The notes below the pieces were generated by a model. That model did no database searches. It had not been told where the DNA came from and was given only the letters and a program-made list of their open reading frames with translations. A DNA stretch of 64,000 bases from Qipengyuania_B thermophila (GTDB taxonomy: Bacteria; Pseudomonadota; Alphaproteobacteria; Sphingomonadales; Sphingomonadaceae), in NCBI RefSeq assembly GCF_004153605.1, contig NZ_SDSI01000001.1, positions 682,001 to 746,000 on the forward strand, read 5' to 3'. A program made the position numbers and the translations under genes. Positions 1 through 8,257 of this stretch are shown here, in pieces. How positions within the stretch are numbered: position 1 is the first letter of the stretch; each line of letters opens with the position of its first letter.

Positions 1-1
1 C

Positions 2-58
2 CGGATCCGCGACGCGGTGACGCGGCGGATCGTGTCCGGCCGGGCAGGAACGCGTTGA
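2..58 (+). CDS. 3' end of an upstream gene (partial)
   Basis: An open frame enters from the left edge and ends at TGA 56-58, giving 18 codons rich in Arg. It sits 63 bases before rsfS on the same strand. In many alphaproteobacteria nadD precedes rsfS, so this may be the NadD C-terminus, but the fragment is too short to recognise. Another frame is also open here, so the reading itself is uncertain. Confidence 0.25.
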   Translation, partial: RIRDAVTRRIVSGRAGTR

Positions 59-121
59 AAGTGCAATGCACCCGCCCCAGCTTCGCTTTCGCCCCCCTGC
101 ACAGGAGAACACACCTTTCCC

Positions 122-553
122 ATGACCCAGCCTCTGCCCCACGCGGCAACCGGCTCCGCTGACATGACGGCCGGCACCCGACCCGGTGACGCAGGGGACG
201 CCGCCGCGCCGCTGTTGCAGCTGGTCCTTGCCAGTCTCGACGACGATCAGGCGCAGGAGGTCGTCACCATTGCCCTGGCCGGCAAGAGCTCGGTGGCGGA
301 CCACATGGTGATCGCTTCGGGCCGGTCGACCCGGCAGGTCGCGGCGATGGCGCAGAAACTGGCCGAACGGATCAAGCAGCACGGTTTCGGTCCCGTCCGC
401 CTCGAAGGGCTGCCGGCGGCGGACTGGGTGCTGCTCGACGCCGGAGACGTGGTCGTGCACCTGTTCCGCCCCGAGGTGCGCAGCTTCTACAATCTGGAGC
501 GCATGTGGTCGCTTGGCGATCCGGCGGCAGCGTCCGGAGCCGGGCAGGCCTGA
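122..553 (+). CDS. rsfS: Ribosomal silencing factor RsfS
   Basis: RsfS binds ribosomal protein uL14 and blocks subunit joining when nutrients are scarce. The 143-residue product carries the RsfS/Iojap core from about residue 30: an LDDDQAQEVV start, the ADHMVIASGRSTRQ segment and a C-terminal DWVLLDAGDVVVHLF block leading to FYNLERMW. The first 30 residues are a low-complexity extension. AGGAG at 103-107 is 14 bases before the ATG, so the ATG at 164 is a possible alternative start. It is followed after 60 bases by rlmH, the usual partner. Confidence 0.95.
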   Translation: MTQPLPHAATGSADMTAGTRPGDAGDAAAPLLQLVLASLDDDQAQEVVTIALAGKSSVADHMVIASGRSTRQVAAMAQKLAERIKQHGFGPVRLEGLPAADWVLLDAGDVVVHLFRPEVRSFYNLERMWSLGDPAAASGAGQA

Positions 554-613
554 CGAGGGCACCGGCGCCGGCACGGCGTTGCCCTGAGCCCGGCGCTGCG
601 GCACAAGCGCATC

Positions 614-1039
614 ATGCTGCTTCACGTGGTCGCGCGCGGCAAGATCGGCCAGTCGCCCGAGGGGGAACTGGTGGCCCGCTATGCCCGGCGCATTGCTTGG
701 CCGCTCCAGCTGACGGAACTGCCCGATGCGGGCGGGCGGGTGCCGCCATTCGCCGCGACTCCGGCCCGGCTGGTGCTGCTCGACGAGCGGGGCACTGCGC
801 TCGCCTCGACGCAGCTGGCGGGGCACCTCGACCGATGGCGCAGCGACGGCGTGCGCGAGGCGCGCTTCGTCATTGGCGCGGCCGACGGGCACACGCGCAC
901 GGAACGCGAGCAGGCGGACCTGCTGCTCGCGTTCGGTCCGGCGACCTGGCCGCATCTTCTGGCTCGCGCGATGCTCCTCGAACAGCTCTACCGGGCCACG
1001 GCCATTCTTGCCGGCCACCCCTATCACCGGGCGGGCTGA
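614..1039 (+). CDS. rlmH: 23S rRNA (pseudouridine1915-N3)-methyltransferase RlmH
   Basis: RlmH is a SPOUT-class methyltransferase that methylates pseudouridine 1915 in helix 69 of 23S rRNA. The knotted C-terminal half is unmistakable: FVIGAADGH (usually FVIGGADG) for AdoMet binding, followed by the LLARAMLLEQLYRA and GHPYHR segments at the C-terminus. At 141 residues it is slightly shorter than the usual 155. It lies between rsfS and an EnvC-like gene and is likely co-transcribed with both. Confidence 0.95.
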   Translation: MLLHVVARGKIGQSPEGELVARYARRIAWPLQLTELPDAGGRVPPFAATPARLVLLDERGTALASTQLAGHLDRWRSDGVREARFVIGAADGHTRTEREQADLLLAFGPATWPHLLARAMLLEQLYRATAILAGHPYHRAG

Positions 1040-1042
1040 GCG

Positions 1043-2317
1043 GTGGGAGGCGCCACTTGGCGACGTCCTGGCGTCATGTTCGGGCTGAGCGCCGCTGCCA
1101 TCGTGAGTGCCCTGCTGGCGGGAAGCACGCCTGACGCGGTTCTTGGCCCGCCACCGGCACGGGAGACGGCAGACCTACGCGGTGCGCTCGAGGCGGCCGA
1201 GCTGGCTGCCGCGGAGGCGCGGCGGCGGCAGGCGGAGCTGGAAAATCGGGCCGAGCAGGCTTCGAGCAGCGGGGAGCGGCTGCACGCCCGGATCGCGGCG
1301 CTCGCAGCCGAGCTGCAACAGGGCGAGGCGCAGGCGCTCTTCGCCGCGGCCCAGCTCGCGCGGGTCGAGAGGCGCATCGCCGGTCTCGAGAACACCCTTG
1401 CCGCAGAGCAGGCGCCTGTCGCCGGGCTGATCGCCGGACTGCAGCAGCTGGCCCGCCGCCCGGCGGTCCTGACGCTCCTGCAACCCGGAGGGCTCGACGA
1501 TGCCGTGCATCTGCGCATCATGCTCGCGCATGCCGCGCCGGTGGTGGAGCAGCGCACCCGCCGGCTGCGGCAACAGCTTCGCGAGCAGCAGGAACTGCAG
1601 GCTGCGCGCCGGCGCGCCATGGCCGACCTGCGCCTGCGTAACGAGGCGATCGCGCGCCTGCAGGCCGCGCTTGGCTCGGCGCTGCAACAGCAACGGGCCC
1701 TTGCCGCAGAGGCGCGGCAGGCGGCCTTCCGCGAGGAGGGTGCGGCACAGGAACTGGCGCGGCAGGCGCGCGACATCGGTGAACTCGTCGCCCGGGCCGA
1801 CGCGCAGGCGGCTCTGGCCGCCCGTCTGGCGGCGCTCCCCGGACCGGTCCTGCGTCCGCAGGCGGGAATCGCGGCGGCACCGGCAATTCCGGTCGTCGCT
1901 GCCACGACAGCGGGACCGGATGCGCCACGGCCGGGTGCGTATGTTCTTGCCGCAGTGGGCGAAGTCGTGGCCGGCTTCGGCGAGATCGGACCGGACGGTG
2001 TGCCGCGCAGCGGTCTGGCGCTCCGCACCCGGCCGGATGCGCTGGTACTCGCCCCGGCGTCCGGCCGGGTGGCCTTCGCCGGTCCGTTTCGCGGGCATGG
2101 CGCCATCGTCATCATCGACCACGGCGACGGGCGCACGAGCCTTCTCACCGGCCTCGGCCCGCTCGACGTGCGCGCGGGACAGAGCGTGGCGGCGGGCGAT
2201 CCGGTCGGCCGCGCGGCCGGCCAGTCCATGCCCCTCGGCATCGAGCTGCGCCAGGGCGGACGGCCCGTCGATCCGCTGGCTGCCGCGGCGGCTGGACGCC
2301 GTGTGTCGCCCCGATGA
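1043..2317 (+). CDS. EnvC-like murein hydrolase activator, degenerate LytM domain
   Basis: Periplasmic coiled-coil protein of the EnvC type, which activates cell-separation amidases rather than cutting peptidoglycan itself. Residues 1-30 look like a signal peptide (Arg-Arg n-region, then a hydrophobic core), which supports the GTG start 3 bases after rlmH over an ATG at 1076. Residues about 35-270 are Ala/Arg/Glu/Gln-rich heptads. The C-terminal M23/LytM fold (about 300-415) lacks the zinc ligands: the first His/Asp site reads RSGLALRT, the Y-x-HL site reads LLTGLGPL and the HLHFE site reads PLGIELR. It is thus predicted to be catalytically dead, as in EnvC. The next gene is the periplasmic protease ctpA. 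Confidence 0.85.
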   Translation: MGGATWRRPGVMFGLSAAAIVSALLAGSTPDAVLGPPPARETADLRGALEAAELAAAEARRRQAELENRAEQASSSGERLHARIAALAAELQQGEAQALFAAAQLARVERRIAGLENTLAAEQAPVAGLIAGLQQLARRPAVLTLLQPGGLDDAVHLRIMLAHAAPVVEQRTRRLRQQLREQQELQAARRRAMADLRLRNEAIARLQAALGSALQQQRALAAEARQAAFREEGAAQELARQARDIGELVARADAQAALAARLAALPGPVLRPQAGIAAAPAIPVVAATTAGPDAPRPGAYVLAAVGEVVAGFGEIGPDGVPRSGLALRTRPDALVLAPASGRVAFAGPFRGHGAIVIIDHGDGRTSLLTGLGPLDVRAGQSVAAGDPVGRAAGQSMPLGIELRQGGRPVDPLAAAAAGRRVSPR

Positions 2318-2385
2318 GCCGTCAAGCTGGCGTTCAGGCCGTCCGATCCCTATAGTTCCGGTTCAGTACAGGAACCGGCACCCGC

Positions 2386-3720
2386 ATGAAGATCCGTGAC
2401 ATCGTCCGAACGGCACCGCTCGCGCTGGCGGTGGCGCTCCTGCCCGCGACGACGGCGGCGCTGGCCTCGGTTGATGCGCGCGCTGCGCCGGAGTTCGGCA
2501 AGCTGTTCGCCGCCTTCGAGCGGATCAAGGCCAGCTATGTCGACCAGGTGGACGACGAGACGCTGATCCGCGGGGCGATCAACGGCATGCTCGCGGCGCT
2601 CGACCCGCATTCGGCCTATCTCGACGGCTCGGACCTGCAGCGGCTCGAGACGATGATCGACGGCAATTACTCCGGTCTCGGGCTGTCGGTTGTCCAGGAG
2701 GACGGCGCCGTCAAGGTCATCTCCCCCTTCCGCGGCAGCCCGGCGGAGCAGGCCGGCATCAAGGCTGGCGACTACATCACCCACCTGGACGGCCGGCTCA
2801 TCTATGGCGGCGATCTCGACGAGGCCGTCCAGCAGATGCGCGGTCCGGCCGGCACCAGCATCCGCCTGACCATCTTCCGTCCGGGACGAGAGGAGCCGTT
2901 CGAGGTCAGCGTCACCCGCGGGGTCATCGATCTGGAGCCCGTGACCGGGTCTCTGGCGGCCGGCGGGATCGCGGTGATCACGGTGAACGAGTTCTCGCGC
3001 GATGTCGGGGCGGACGTGCTTGCCACCTGGCGCTCGCTTCAGCAGGAGGCCGGCGGACGGATCGCCGGGCTGGTGCTTGACCTTCGCTCCAATCCGGGTG
3101 GCTCCCTCGACGAAGCGGTGGCCATGACCGACCTGTTCCTCGAGCGTGGGCAGATCGTGTCGCAGCGGGGGCGGGCGCGGGGGGAAAGCATCTCCTATGA
3201 CGCCGAAACGGTGTTCCGCGGACAGATCGCCGCCGGCGTGCCGATGATCGTGCTCATCGACGCGGGGTCCGCGTCGGCGTCGGAGATCGTCGCCGGCGCG
3301 CTGAAGGATCATCGCCGGGCGGTCGTGATGGGGCAGCGCAGCTTCGGCAAGGGCAGCGTGCAGACGCTCCTTCCGCTGGGCCGGGATGCCGCGCTCAAGC
3401 TCACCACGGCGCGCTATTACACCCCCTCCGGCCACTCCGTGCAGGAGGGCGGCATCAAGCCCGACATTGCCGTGCCGCAGCTCAGCGACCCCGACCTTGC
3501 CGCGCGGATGAAGTATGCCGTGCGCGAGTCGGATCTGCGCGGCCACCTCATCAACGAGCTTGGCATCAAGGACGATGCGCTCGAGCAGGACCAGCGCAGC
3601 GACCCCCGGTTTCAGCAGACCGCGGAGGAGCTGAAGGCGCAGGGGATCGACGACTTCCAGCTGCACTACGCCTTGCAGACGCTGCGGCGCGGCGCCGCCG
3701 CGCTGGCGGCGCGCAACTGA
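2386..3720 (+). CDS. ctpA: C-terminal processing peptidase, S41 family (CtpA)
   Basis: Periplasmic serine protease of the S41A/Prc-CtpA group. The 444-residue product has a signal peptide (about 1-30), a PDZ domain (about 90-175; GLGLSV through GIKAGDYI) and the S41 catalytic domain. The catalytic dyad is visible: Ser297 in GSASASEI and Lys322 in FGKGSVQ, 25 residues apart as in plant D1 protease. The ATG at 2386 gives a proper Lys/Arg n-region. It follows the EnvC-like gene after 68 bases, the usual alphaproteobacterial pairing, and probably trims envelope proteins. Confidence 0.94.
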   Translation: MKIRDIVRTAPLALAVALLPATTAALASVDARAAPEFGKLFAAFERIKASYVDQVDDETLIRGAINGMLAALDPHSAYLDGSDLQRLETMIDGNYSGLGLSVVQEDGAVKVISPFRGSPAEQAGIKAGDYITHLDGRLIYGGDLDEAVQQMRGPAGTSIRLTIFRPGREEPFEVSVTRGVIDLEPVTGSLAAGGIAVITVNEFSRDVGADVLATWRSLQQEAGGRIAGLVLDLRSNPGGSLDEAVAMTDLFLERGQIVSQRGRARGESISYDAETVFRGQIAAGVPMIVLIDAGSASASEIVAGALKDHRRAVVMGQRSFGKGSVQTLLPLGRDAALKLTTARYYTPSGHSVQEGGIKPDIAVPQLSDPDLAARMKYAVRESDLRGHLINELGIKDDALEQDQRSDPRFQQTAEELKAQGIDDFQLHYALQTLRRGAAALAARN

Positions 3721-3726
3721 CCGCCC

Positions 3727-4242
3727 GTGCTTCAGCGGCGAGCCGACACGACGCTGATCGCCGGGCCGGCGGCCGGTCTGCGTACGGCGCAGGCGCTGGC
3801 CCTGCTGGTGCCGGGCGGGTTGCTCCTCGGCGCCTATGTCGCGGAGCTGGGCTTCGGCCTGTTCCCCTGCGAGATGTGCTGGTGGCAGCGCTATCCGCAT
3901 TTTGCGGCGCTGGCCTTTGGCCTTGTCGCAGGCGTCGCCCGGCCGGCGCGGCTGTGGCTGCTGCTGGCGGCCGCCGCCATGGCCGTGTCCGGGGCCATCG
4001 GAGCCTTTCACGCCGGCGTCGAGTATGGCTGGTGGCCGGGCATCACCGGCTGCACCCGGGCGGTAACCGGCGGCGGTGGCGACGCGCTCAGCGCAGTGCT
4101 GAACGCGCCGCTCGTGCGCTGCGACCGGGCGCCGTGGACGCTGCTGGGTGTCTCGCTGGCCGGGTGGAATTTCCTGCTGTCGCTTGGCGGAGCGGCGGCG
4201 ATCCTGTTGCTGCTGGGGAGAACGCGTCATGGCGGTGCCTGA
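3727..4242 (+). CDS. dsbB: Disulfide bond formation protein DsbB
   Basis: Inner-membrane quinone reductase that re-oxidises DsbA-type thiol oxidases. The 171-residue protein shows about four membrane segments and two cysteine pairs: Cys48/Cys51 in FPCEMCWWQR and Cys109/Cys132 flanking a Gly-rich periplasmic loop. The GTG start lies 6 bases after ctpA. Its 3' end overlaps the coq7 start by 14 bases, indicating one transcript. Confidence 0.9.
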   Translation: MLQRRADTTLIAGPAAGLRTAQALALLVPGGLLLGAYVAELGFGLFPCEMCWWQRYPHFAALAFGLVAGVARPARLWLLLAAAAMAVSGAIGAFHAGVEYGWWPGITGCTRAVTGGGGDALSAVLNAPLVRCDRAPWTLLGVSLAGWNFLLSLGGAAAILLLLGRTRHGGA

Positions 4243-4750
4243 CACGGAGCGGATGATCCGCGTCGACCAGGCCGGAGAGTTCGGCGCCACCCGCATCTAT
4301 GCGGGACAGCTCGCCGTGATGGGCGACCGTGCGCCGCATTCGGCCGAGATCCGGCACATGGCGGAACAGGAGGCGGAGCACCGGGCCCTGTTCGACGCGC
4401 TCATGGCGCGCCGCGGCGTGCGTCCCACCCTGATGCACCCGGTGTGGTCGGCGGCCGGGTACGCCCTGGGTGCGGCGACGGCGCTCCTCGGTCCGGAGGC
4501 GGCGATGGCCTGCACCGCGGCGGTGGAGGAGGAGATCGAACGGCATTATTCCGACCAGCTGGAGCAGCTGCAGGCCGACGGCAGCGACCCGGAACTTGCC
4601 GCCCTCATCGAGCGGTTCCGCGACGAGGAGCGCGAGCACCGGGAGACGGCGCTGGCGTCGGGCGCCGAACGCGCGCCGGCCTATCCGGTCCTCTCCTGGG
4701 CGATCCGTCTGGGCTGCCGGGCCGCCATCCGCATCTCCGAACGGATCTGA
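4229..4750 (+). CDS. coq7: Demethoxyubiquinone hydroxylase, COQ7 family
   Basis: Di-iron monooxygenase of ubiquinone synthesis that hydroxylates the 6-position of the demethoxy intermediate. The 173-residue protein is the short bacterial form. The expected carboxylate/histidine ligands are visible: Glu17 in the QAGEFGA segment, Glu48 and His51 in EAEH, a Glu in VEEEIERHY, and a final ExxH in EEREH. The ATG at 4229 has GGGGAG 8 bases upstream and lies inside the end of dsbB, so the two are translationally linked. It feeds the quinone pool that complex III and ETF use. Confidence 0.94.
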   Translation: MAVPDTERMIRVDQAGEFGATRIYAGQLAVMGDRAPHSAEIRHMAEQEAEHRALFDALMARRGVRPTLMHPVWSAAGYALGAATALLGPEAAMACTAAVEEEIERHYSDQLEQLQADGSDPELAALIERFRDEEREHRETALASGAERAPAYPVLSWAIRLGCRAAIRISERI

Positions 4751-4862
4751 GCCGGGAACCGGTGGCGGCCGCCAAGCGCTGAAAAGAACGACTTCAGGAC
4801 CGGTTCAGCGCCGAGCGCGCTGATGGTGCCGGGACGACGAACGGCAGATCGAGCGAGGCGAA

Positions 4863-5414
4863 ATGACGATGCGAAAACTGGCGCTGGCCTTCTTTCTTCT
4901 GCCGGTGGCGGGCGCGGCCCAGGCGCAGGACGCCAACACGGCGGTCAACATCGTCTACATCACCGAGGACGAGCAGTGCCCGCCCTCGACCGAAGAGGTC
5001 ATCACCGTCTGCGGGCTGCTCGAGGAGCAGTTCCGCATCCCCAGCGCGCTTCGTCAGCCCGGCGGCCCCGCCAATCGCGCCTGGACGGACCGTGTGCGGG
5101 AACTGCGCACCGTGGGCGAATCGGGGACGCTGTCATGCTCGCCGGCCGGTGCGGGCGGGTTCACGGGGTGCACGCAGGAACTGATTGCGGCGGCCTACCG
5201 CGACCGGCAGAATGCGCCGGCGCGCCGTTTCGGACAGATCATCGAGGCCGCCCGCGCCGATCGTCTCGCGACCATCGACGAGGCTGCCGCGGCCGAGCAG
5301 GCGCGCGTTGAGCAGATCGAGCGCGAGTACGAGGCGCGACTCGCGCGCGAGCGCGGGGAAGACCCGGTGACGCAGGATCAGCCGCCGGCGGAGCCTCTCC
5401 CGGCCCCGCGCTGA
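4863..5414 (+). CDS. Periplasmic protein of unknown function
   Basis: A 183-residue protein with a clear signal peptide ending AQAQD (about residue 22), four Cys after it (CPPS, VCGLL, SCSP, GCTQE) that could form two disulfides, and a charged Glu/Arg-rich helical C-terminal third ending in Pro. An ATG at 4869 is an equally good start. It lies behind coq7, a neighbourhood I associate with sphingomonads. I do not recognise a functional domain. Confidence 0.8.
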   Translation: MTMRKLALAFFLLPVAGAAQAQDANTAVNIVYITEDEQCPPSTEEVITVCGLLEEQFRIPSALRQPGGPANRAWTDRVRELRTVGESGTLSCSPAGAGGFTGCTQELIAAAYRDRQNAPARRFGQIIEAARADRLATIDEAAAAEQARVEQIEREYEARLARERGEDPVTQDQPPAEPLPAPR

Positions 5415-5492
5415 CGCGACGCGCTCCGCTTCCGGCTTCGGAGTGGAGCAGGTGGTAAGGGCACGCTAACGCCTTGTCTCCTAAGCGGAGGC

Positions 5493-6614
5493 ATGGCTTC
5501 CAGACGCACAATCCTGACCGTGTTCGGCACGAGGCCCGAGGCGATCAAGTTGTTCCCGCTCGTTCACGCGCTGCGGGGTGACGCGCGGTTCACGCCGCGC
5601 GTGTGCGTCTCGGGACAGCATCGAGCGATGCTGGATCCGGTGCTGGACTTCGCGGGCATCAGGCCCGACCACGATCTGGCGGTGATGCGCGACGGGCAGG
5701 GTCTCGACCGGCTGTTCTGTTCCGTTCTGGCCGGAGTGGGTGCGCTCCTCGATCGTGAGCGGCCCGACAGTGTCGTCGTGCAGGGCGACACCACGACCGC
5801 GCTTGCCGGCGCGCTTGCCGCCTTCCACAGGAAGATTCCGGTGGTGCATGTCGAAGCGGGTCTGCGCAGCGACGATCTCGGCCACCCGTGGCCCGAGGAG
5901 GGCAACCGCAAGGCGATCACCGCGCTCGCGGCCGTCCACTGCGCGCCGACGACCGGCGCCGCAGAGACGCTGCGCCGGGAGAACGTGCCCGCCGGTCAGA
6001 TCCATGTCACCGGCAACACGGGCATCGACGCGCTGCTCTGGACGCTCGACAGGCTTGCCGAGGGCGCCGATGTGAGCAGCGCCACCCGCAGCGTTCTGGA
6101 CAGGCGCGAGGGGCGCCACACCCTGCTCGTCACCGCGCATCGGCGTGAGGCGCTAGGCGACGGACTGCACGGGATCGTCGAGGCGGTCGCCGCCCTGGCG
6201 GATCGGCCCGACGTGACCGTCATCTGGCCGGTGCATCTCAACCCGGCCGTCCGGGCGGTGGTCCACCATCGTCTGGGCGCTCATCGACGTGTTCACCTGC
6301 TCGACCCGCTGTCCTACCCTGACATGGCTGCGGTCATGCGGGCCTCGACGCTGCTGCTCACCGACAGCGGCGGGCTGCAGGAGGAGGCGCCGGCGCTCGG
6401 ACTTCCGGTGCTGGTTCTGCGGGACACGACGGAGCGACCGGAGGCGGTCGCCGCCGGAACGGCGCAACTTGTTGGAACCCGGAGCGCGCCTATCGTCGCC
6501 GCCGCCTCCCGGCTGCTCGACGATGCGGGTGCATACCGCCGCATGGCCCGGGCGCACAGCCCGTTCGGCGACGGACGCGCCAGTCAGCGCATCGCCGACC
6601 TGCTCGCCGCCTGA
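5493..6614 (+). CDS. wecB: UDP-N-acetylglucosamine 2-epimerase (non-hydrolysing)
   Basis: Converts UDP-GlcNAc to UDP-ManNAc for surface polysaccharides. The 373-residue protein has the family signatures FGTRPEAIKLFPLV at the N-terminus, VQGDTTTALA, VHVEAGLRS, the HRRE segment and the C-terminal UDP-binding stretch LLTDSGGLQEEAPALG followed by TTERPEAV. A GGAGG sequence abuts the ATG with only one base between, closer than usual, but no other start keeps the N-terminal motif. It faces the UDP-glucuronate decarboxylase gene and their 3' ends overlap by 31 bases. It opens the polysaccharide block. Confidence 0.93.
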   Translation: MASRRTILTVFGTRPEAIKLFPLVHALRGDARFTPRVCVSGQHRAMLDPVLDFAGIRPDHDLAVMRDGQGLDRLFCSVLAGVGALLDRERPDSVVVQGDTTTALAGALAAFHRKIPVVHVEAGLRSDDLGHPWPEEGNRKAITALAAVHCAPTTGAAETLRRENVPAGQIHVTGNTGIDALLWTLDRLAEGADVSSATRSVLDRREGRHTLLVTAHRREALGDGLHGIVEAVAALADRPDVTVIWPVHLNPAVRAVVHHRLGAHRRVHLLDPLSYPDMAAVMRASTLLLTDSGGLQEEAPALGLPVLVLRDTTERPEAVAAGTAQLVGTRSAPIVAAASRLLDDAGAYRRMARAHSPFGDGRASQRIADLLAA

Positions 6615-7567
6615 TCGATCACGTCGCGGAAATAGGCGATGGTGCGGTCAAGGCCCTCGTCCAGCTGAATGCGCGGTTCCCAGCCCAGCCGCTCGCGCGC
6701 CAGCGAGATGTCGGGCTGCCGCTGCATCGGGTCGTCCTGCGGCAGGGGCAGTTTTACCAGCCGCGAGCGCCCGCCGACCTTCGCCAGCACCCGTTCGGCC
6801 AGTTCGCGGATGGTGAATTCATTCGGGTTGCCGAGGTTGACCGGCCCGTGCACATCGGGACCGGCATCCATCAAGGCGAGAAAGCCGTCGACGAGATCAT
6901 CGACATAGCAGAACGATCGTGTCTGCTGTCCGTCGCCGTAGATTGTGATGTCCTCGCCGCGCAGCGCCTGAACGATGAAGTTCGACACCACCCGGCCGTC
7001 CCGCTCGTTCATGCGCGGCCCGTAGGTGTTGAAGATCCGGGCCACCTTGATGTCGAGGCCATGCTGGCGGTGGTAGTCGAAGAACAGCGTCTCGGCGCAG
7101 CGCTTCCCCTCGTCATAGCAGGACCGGATCCCGACGGGATTGACGTTGCCCCAGTAGCTTTCGGGCTGCGGGTGGACGAAGGGATCACCATAGACCTCGC
7201 TCGTCGAGGCCTGGAAAATCGGACATTTCAGCCGTTTCGCCAGCCCCAGAAGGTTGATGGCGCCGATGACGCTGGTCTTCGTCGTGGCCACCGGGTCGTG
7301 CTGGTAGTGGACCGGCGAGGCCGGGCAGGCGAGGTTCCAGACCTCGTCCACCTCCACATGCAGCGGCTGGCACACGTCGTGGCGGATGAATTCCACCCGC
7401 GGATCACCGCGCAGATGGTCAAGGTTCCGCTTGCTGCCGGTGAACAGGTTGTCGACGCAGATGACGTCCCGCCCTCGATCGAGCAGGCGGTCGATCAGAT
7501 GCGAACCGAGAAACCCGGCGCCGCCGGTGACCAGCGCGCGCCGCCCGTGGTGAAGATGCTGTGGCAG
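6584..7567 (-). CDS. UDP-glucuronate decarboxylase (UDP-xylose synthase), probable CTG start
   Basis: NAD-dependent extended short-chain dehydrogenase that turns UDP-glucuronate into UDP-xylose. Catalytic signatures are TSEVYGDP, YDEGKRCAET (Tyr-x3-Lys), VARIFNTYGPRM and SFCYVDDLVDG. The first ATG/GTG/TTG in frame is GTG 7396, which would delete the NAD-binding loop. Reading upstream in the same frame to a stop at 7628-7630 gives an uninterrupted Rossmann start, ALVTGGAGFLGSHL then LFTGSKRNLDHL. The only suitable initiator is CTG at 7567, with AAGGGGAG (7576-7583) 8 bases upstream; the resulting N-terminus MPQHLHHGRRALVTGG and 327-residue length fit the family. I therefore annotate a CTG start rather than a truncated gene. 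Confidence 0.85.
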   Translation of the reverse strand: MPQHLHHGRRALVTGGAGFLGSHLIDRLLDRGRDVICVDNLFTGSKRNLDHLRGDPRVEFIRHDVCQPLHVEVDEVWNLACPASPVHYQHDPVATTKTSVIGAINLLGLAKRLKCPIFQASTSEVYGDPFVHPQPESYWGNVNPVGIRSCYDEGKRCAETLFFDYHRQHGLDIKVARIFNTYGPRMNERDGRVVSNFIVQALRGEDITIYGDGQQTRSFCYVDDLVDGFLALMDAGPDVHGPVNLGNPNEFTIRELAERVLAKVGGRSRLVKLPLPQDDPMQRQPDISLARERLGWEPRIQLDEGLDRTIAYFRDVIDQAASRSAMR

Positions 7568-7834
7568 GGTTCCTGCTCCCCTTGCGAAGTGGGTCCGGGC
7601 GCAAACACGCGGCGGTCGCGGCGCTCCTTATCGCACGCACCGGCGGCGGCAACCGCTTTTGCGCGCAGCGTCTCGAAGTTGTGCAACGATGCGGTCGCCC
7701 CTGCGGCTGCGGCCGGAAGAGGACGTCGCGCCAAGGTATACCGGGGTGGCCCGGGCGTGCTCACCTTGCCCGACATCGTGAGCCGACGCGCGATGAGAGC
7801 GGCAGCCAGTTGCCGCCGACCGCGGCCGGTCCCG

Positions 7835-8257
7835 CTACCGGAACGGCTCTGCGATCGCGCCTGTTTCGTCGGAGTCGAGCGCTTCGTCCGCAGGCGCGCT
7901 GCCGAAGAGGACGGCTTCGGCCTGCCGGCGCCGCGCCGCGAGGAACTCCTGCTCCAGCGCCGTGTCGCGATCGACGCGCGTGCGCAGACGGCTGCGCAGC
8001 CGCGTCGGAAGCCGGGTGTCGCTGCGCAGCAGGTTTTCGCCGGTCTGCGAGCGGCCGCGCTCCTCGATGCGCTGTCCGACATCCCCGACACCCGTGCTCG
8101 CGGTCCGGCCGGCGGCGTCGGCCGTCTGCTGCTGGGCCTGGCCGGGCGGGGGCAGGGTGCCCGGGACGATCAGCTGCGCTGCCGCCGGTGTTCCCCACAG
8201 AAGCGCGGCAGCGGCCAAGGGCGCGCGGATGCGGGCAAGGGCTGGAGCGGCGCTCAC
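7835..8257 (-). CDS. Small secreted protein of the polysaccharide locus, unknown
   Basis: A 140-residue protein starting at GTG 8257; the GTG shares bases with the TGA of the preceding gene (GTGA overlap), so translation is coupled. Residues 1-27 form a signal peptide ending in PAAAQ. The mature part has a Pro/Gln linker, then a very Arg/Asp/Glu-rich segment with repeated L-R-(S/T)-R units (about 85-110) and an acidic tail. No domain recognised. A GCGGCA/TGCCGC hairpin (7799-7816) follows, without a clear T-run. Tight coupling suggests it serves the same export apparatus. Confidence 0.72.
   Translation of the reverse strand: MSAAPALARIRAPLAAAALLWGTPAAAQLIVPGTLPPPGQAQQQTADAAGRTASTGVGDVGQRIEERGRSQTGENLLRSDTRLPTRLRSRLRTRVDRDTALEQEFLAARRRQAEAVLFGSAPADEALDSDETGAIAEPFR

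Noticed and set aside
7397..7630. UXS as an N-terminally truncated pseudogene
   Set aside because: The missing NAD-binding region is present in the same frame upstream; only a standard start codon is absent.
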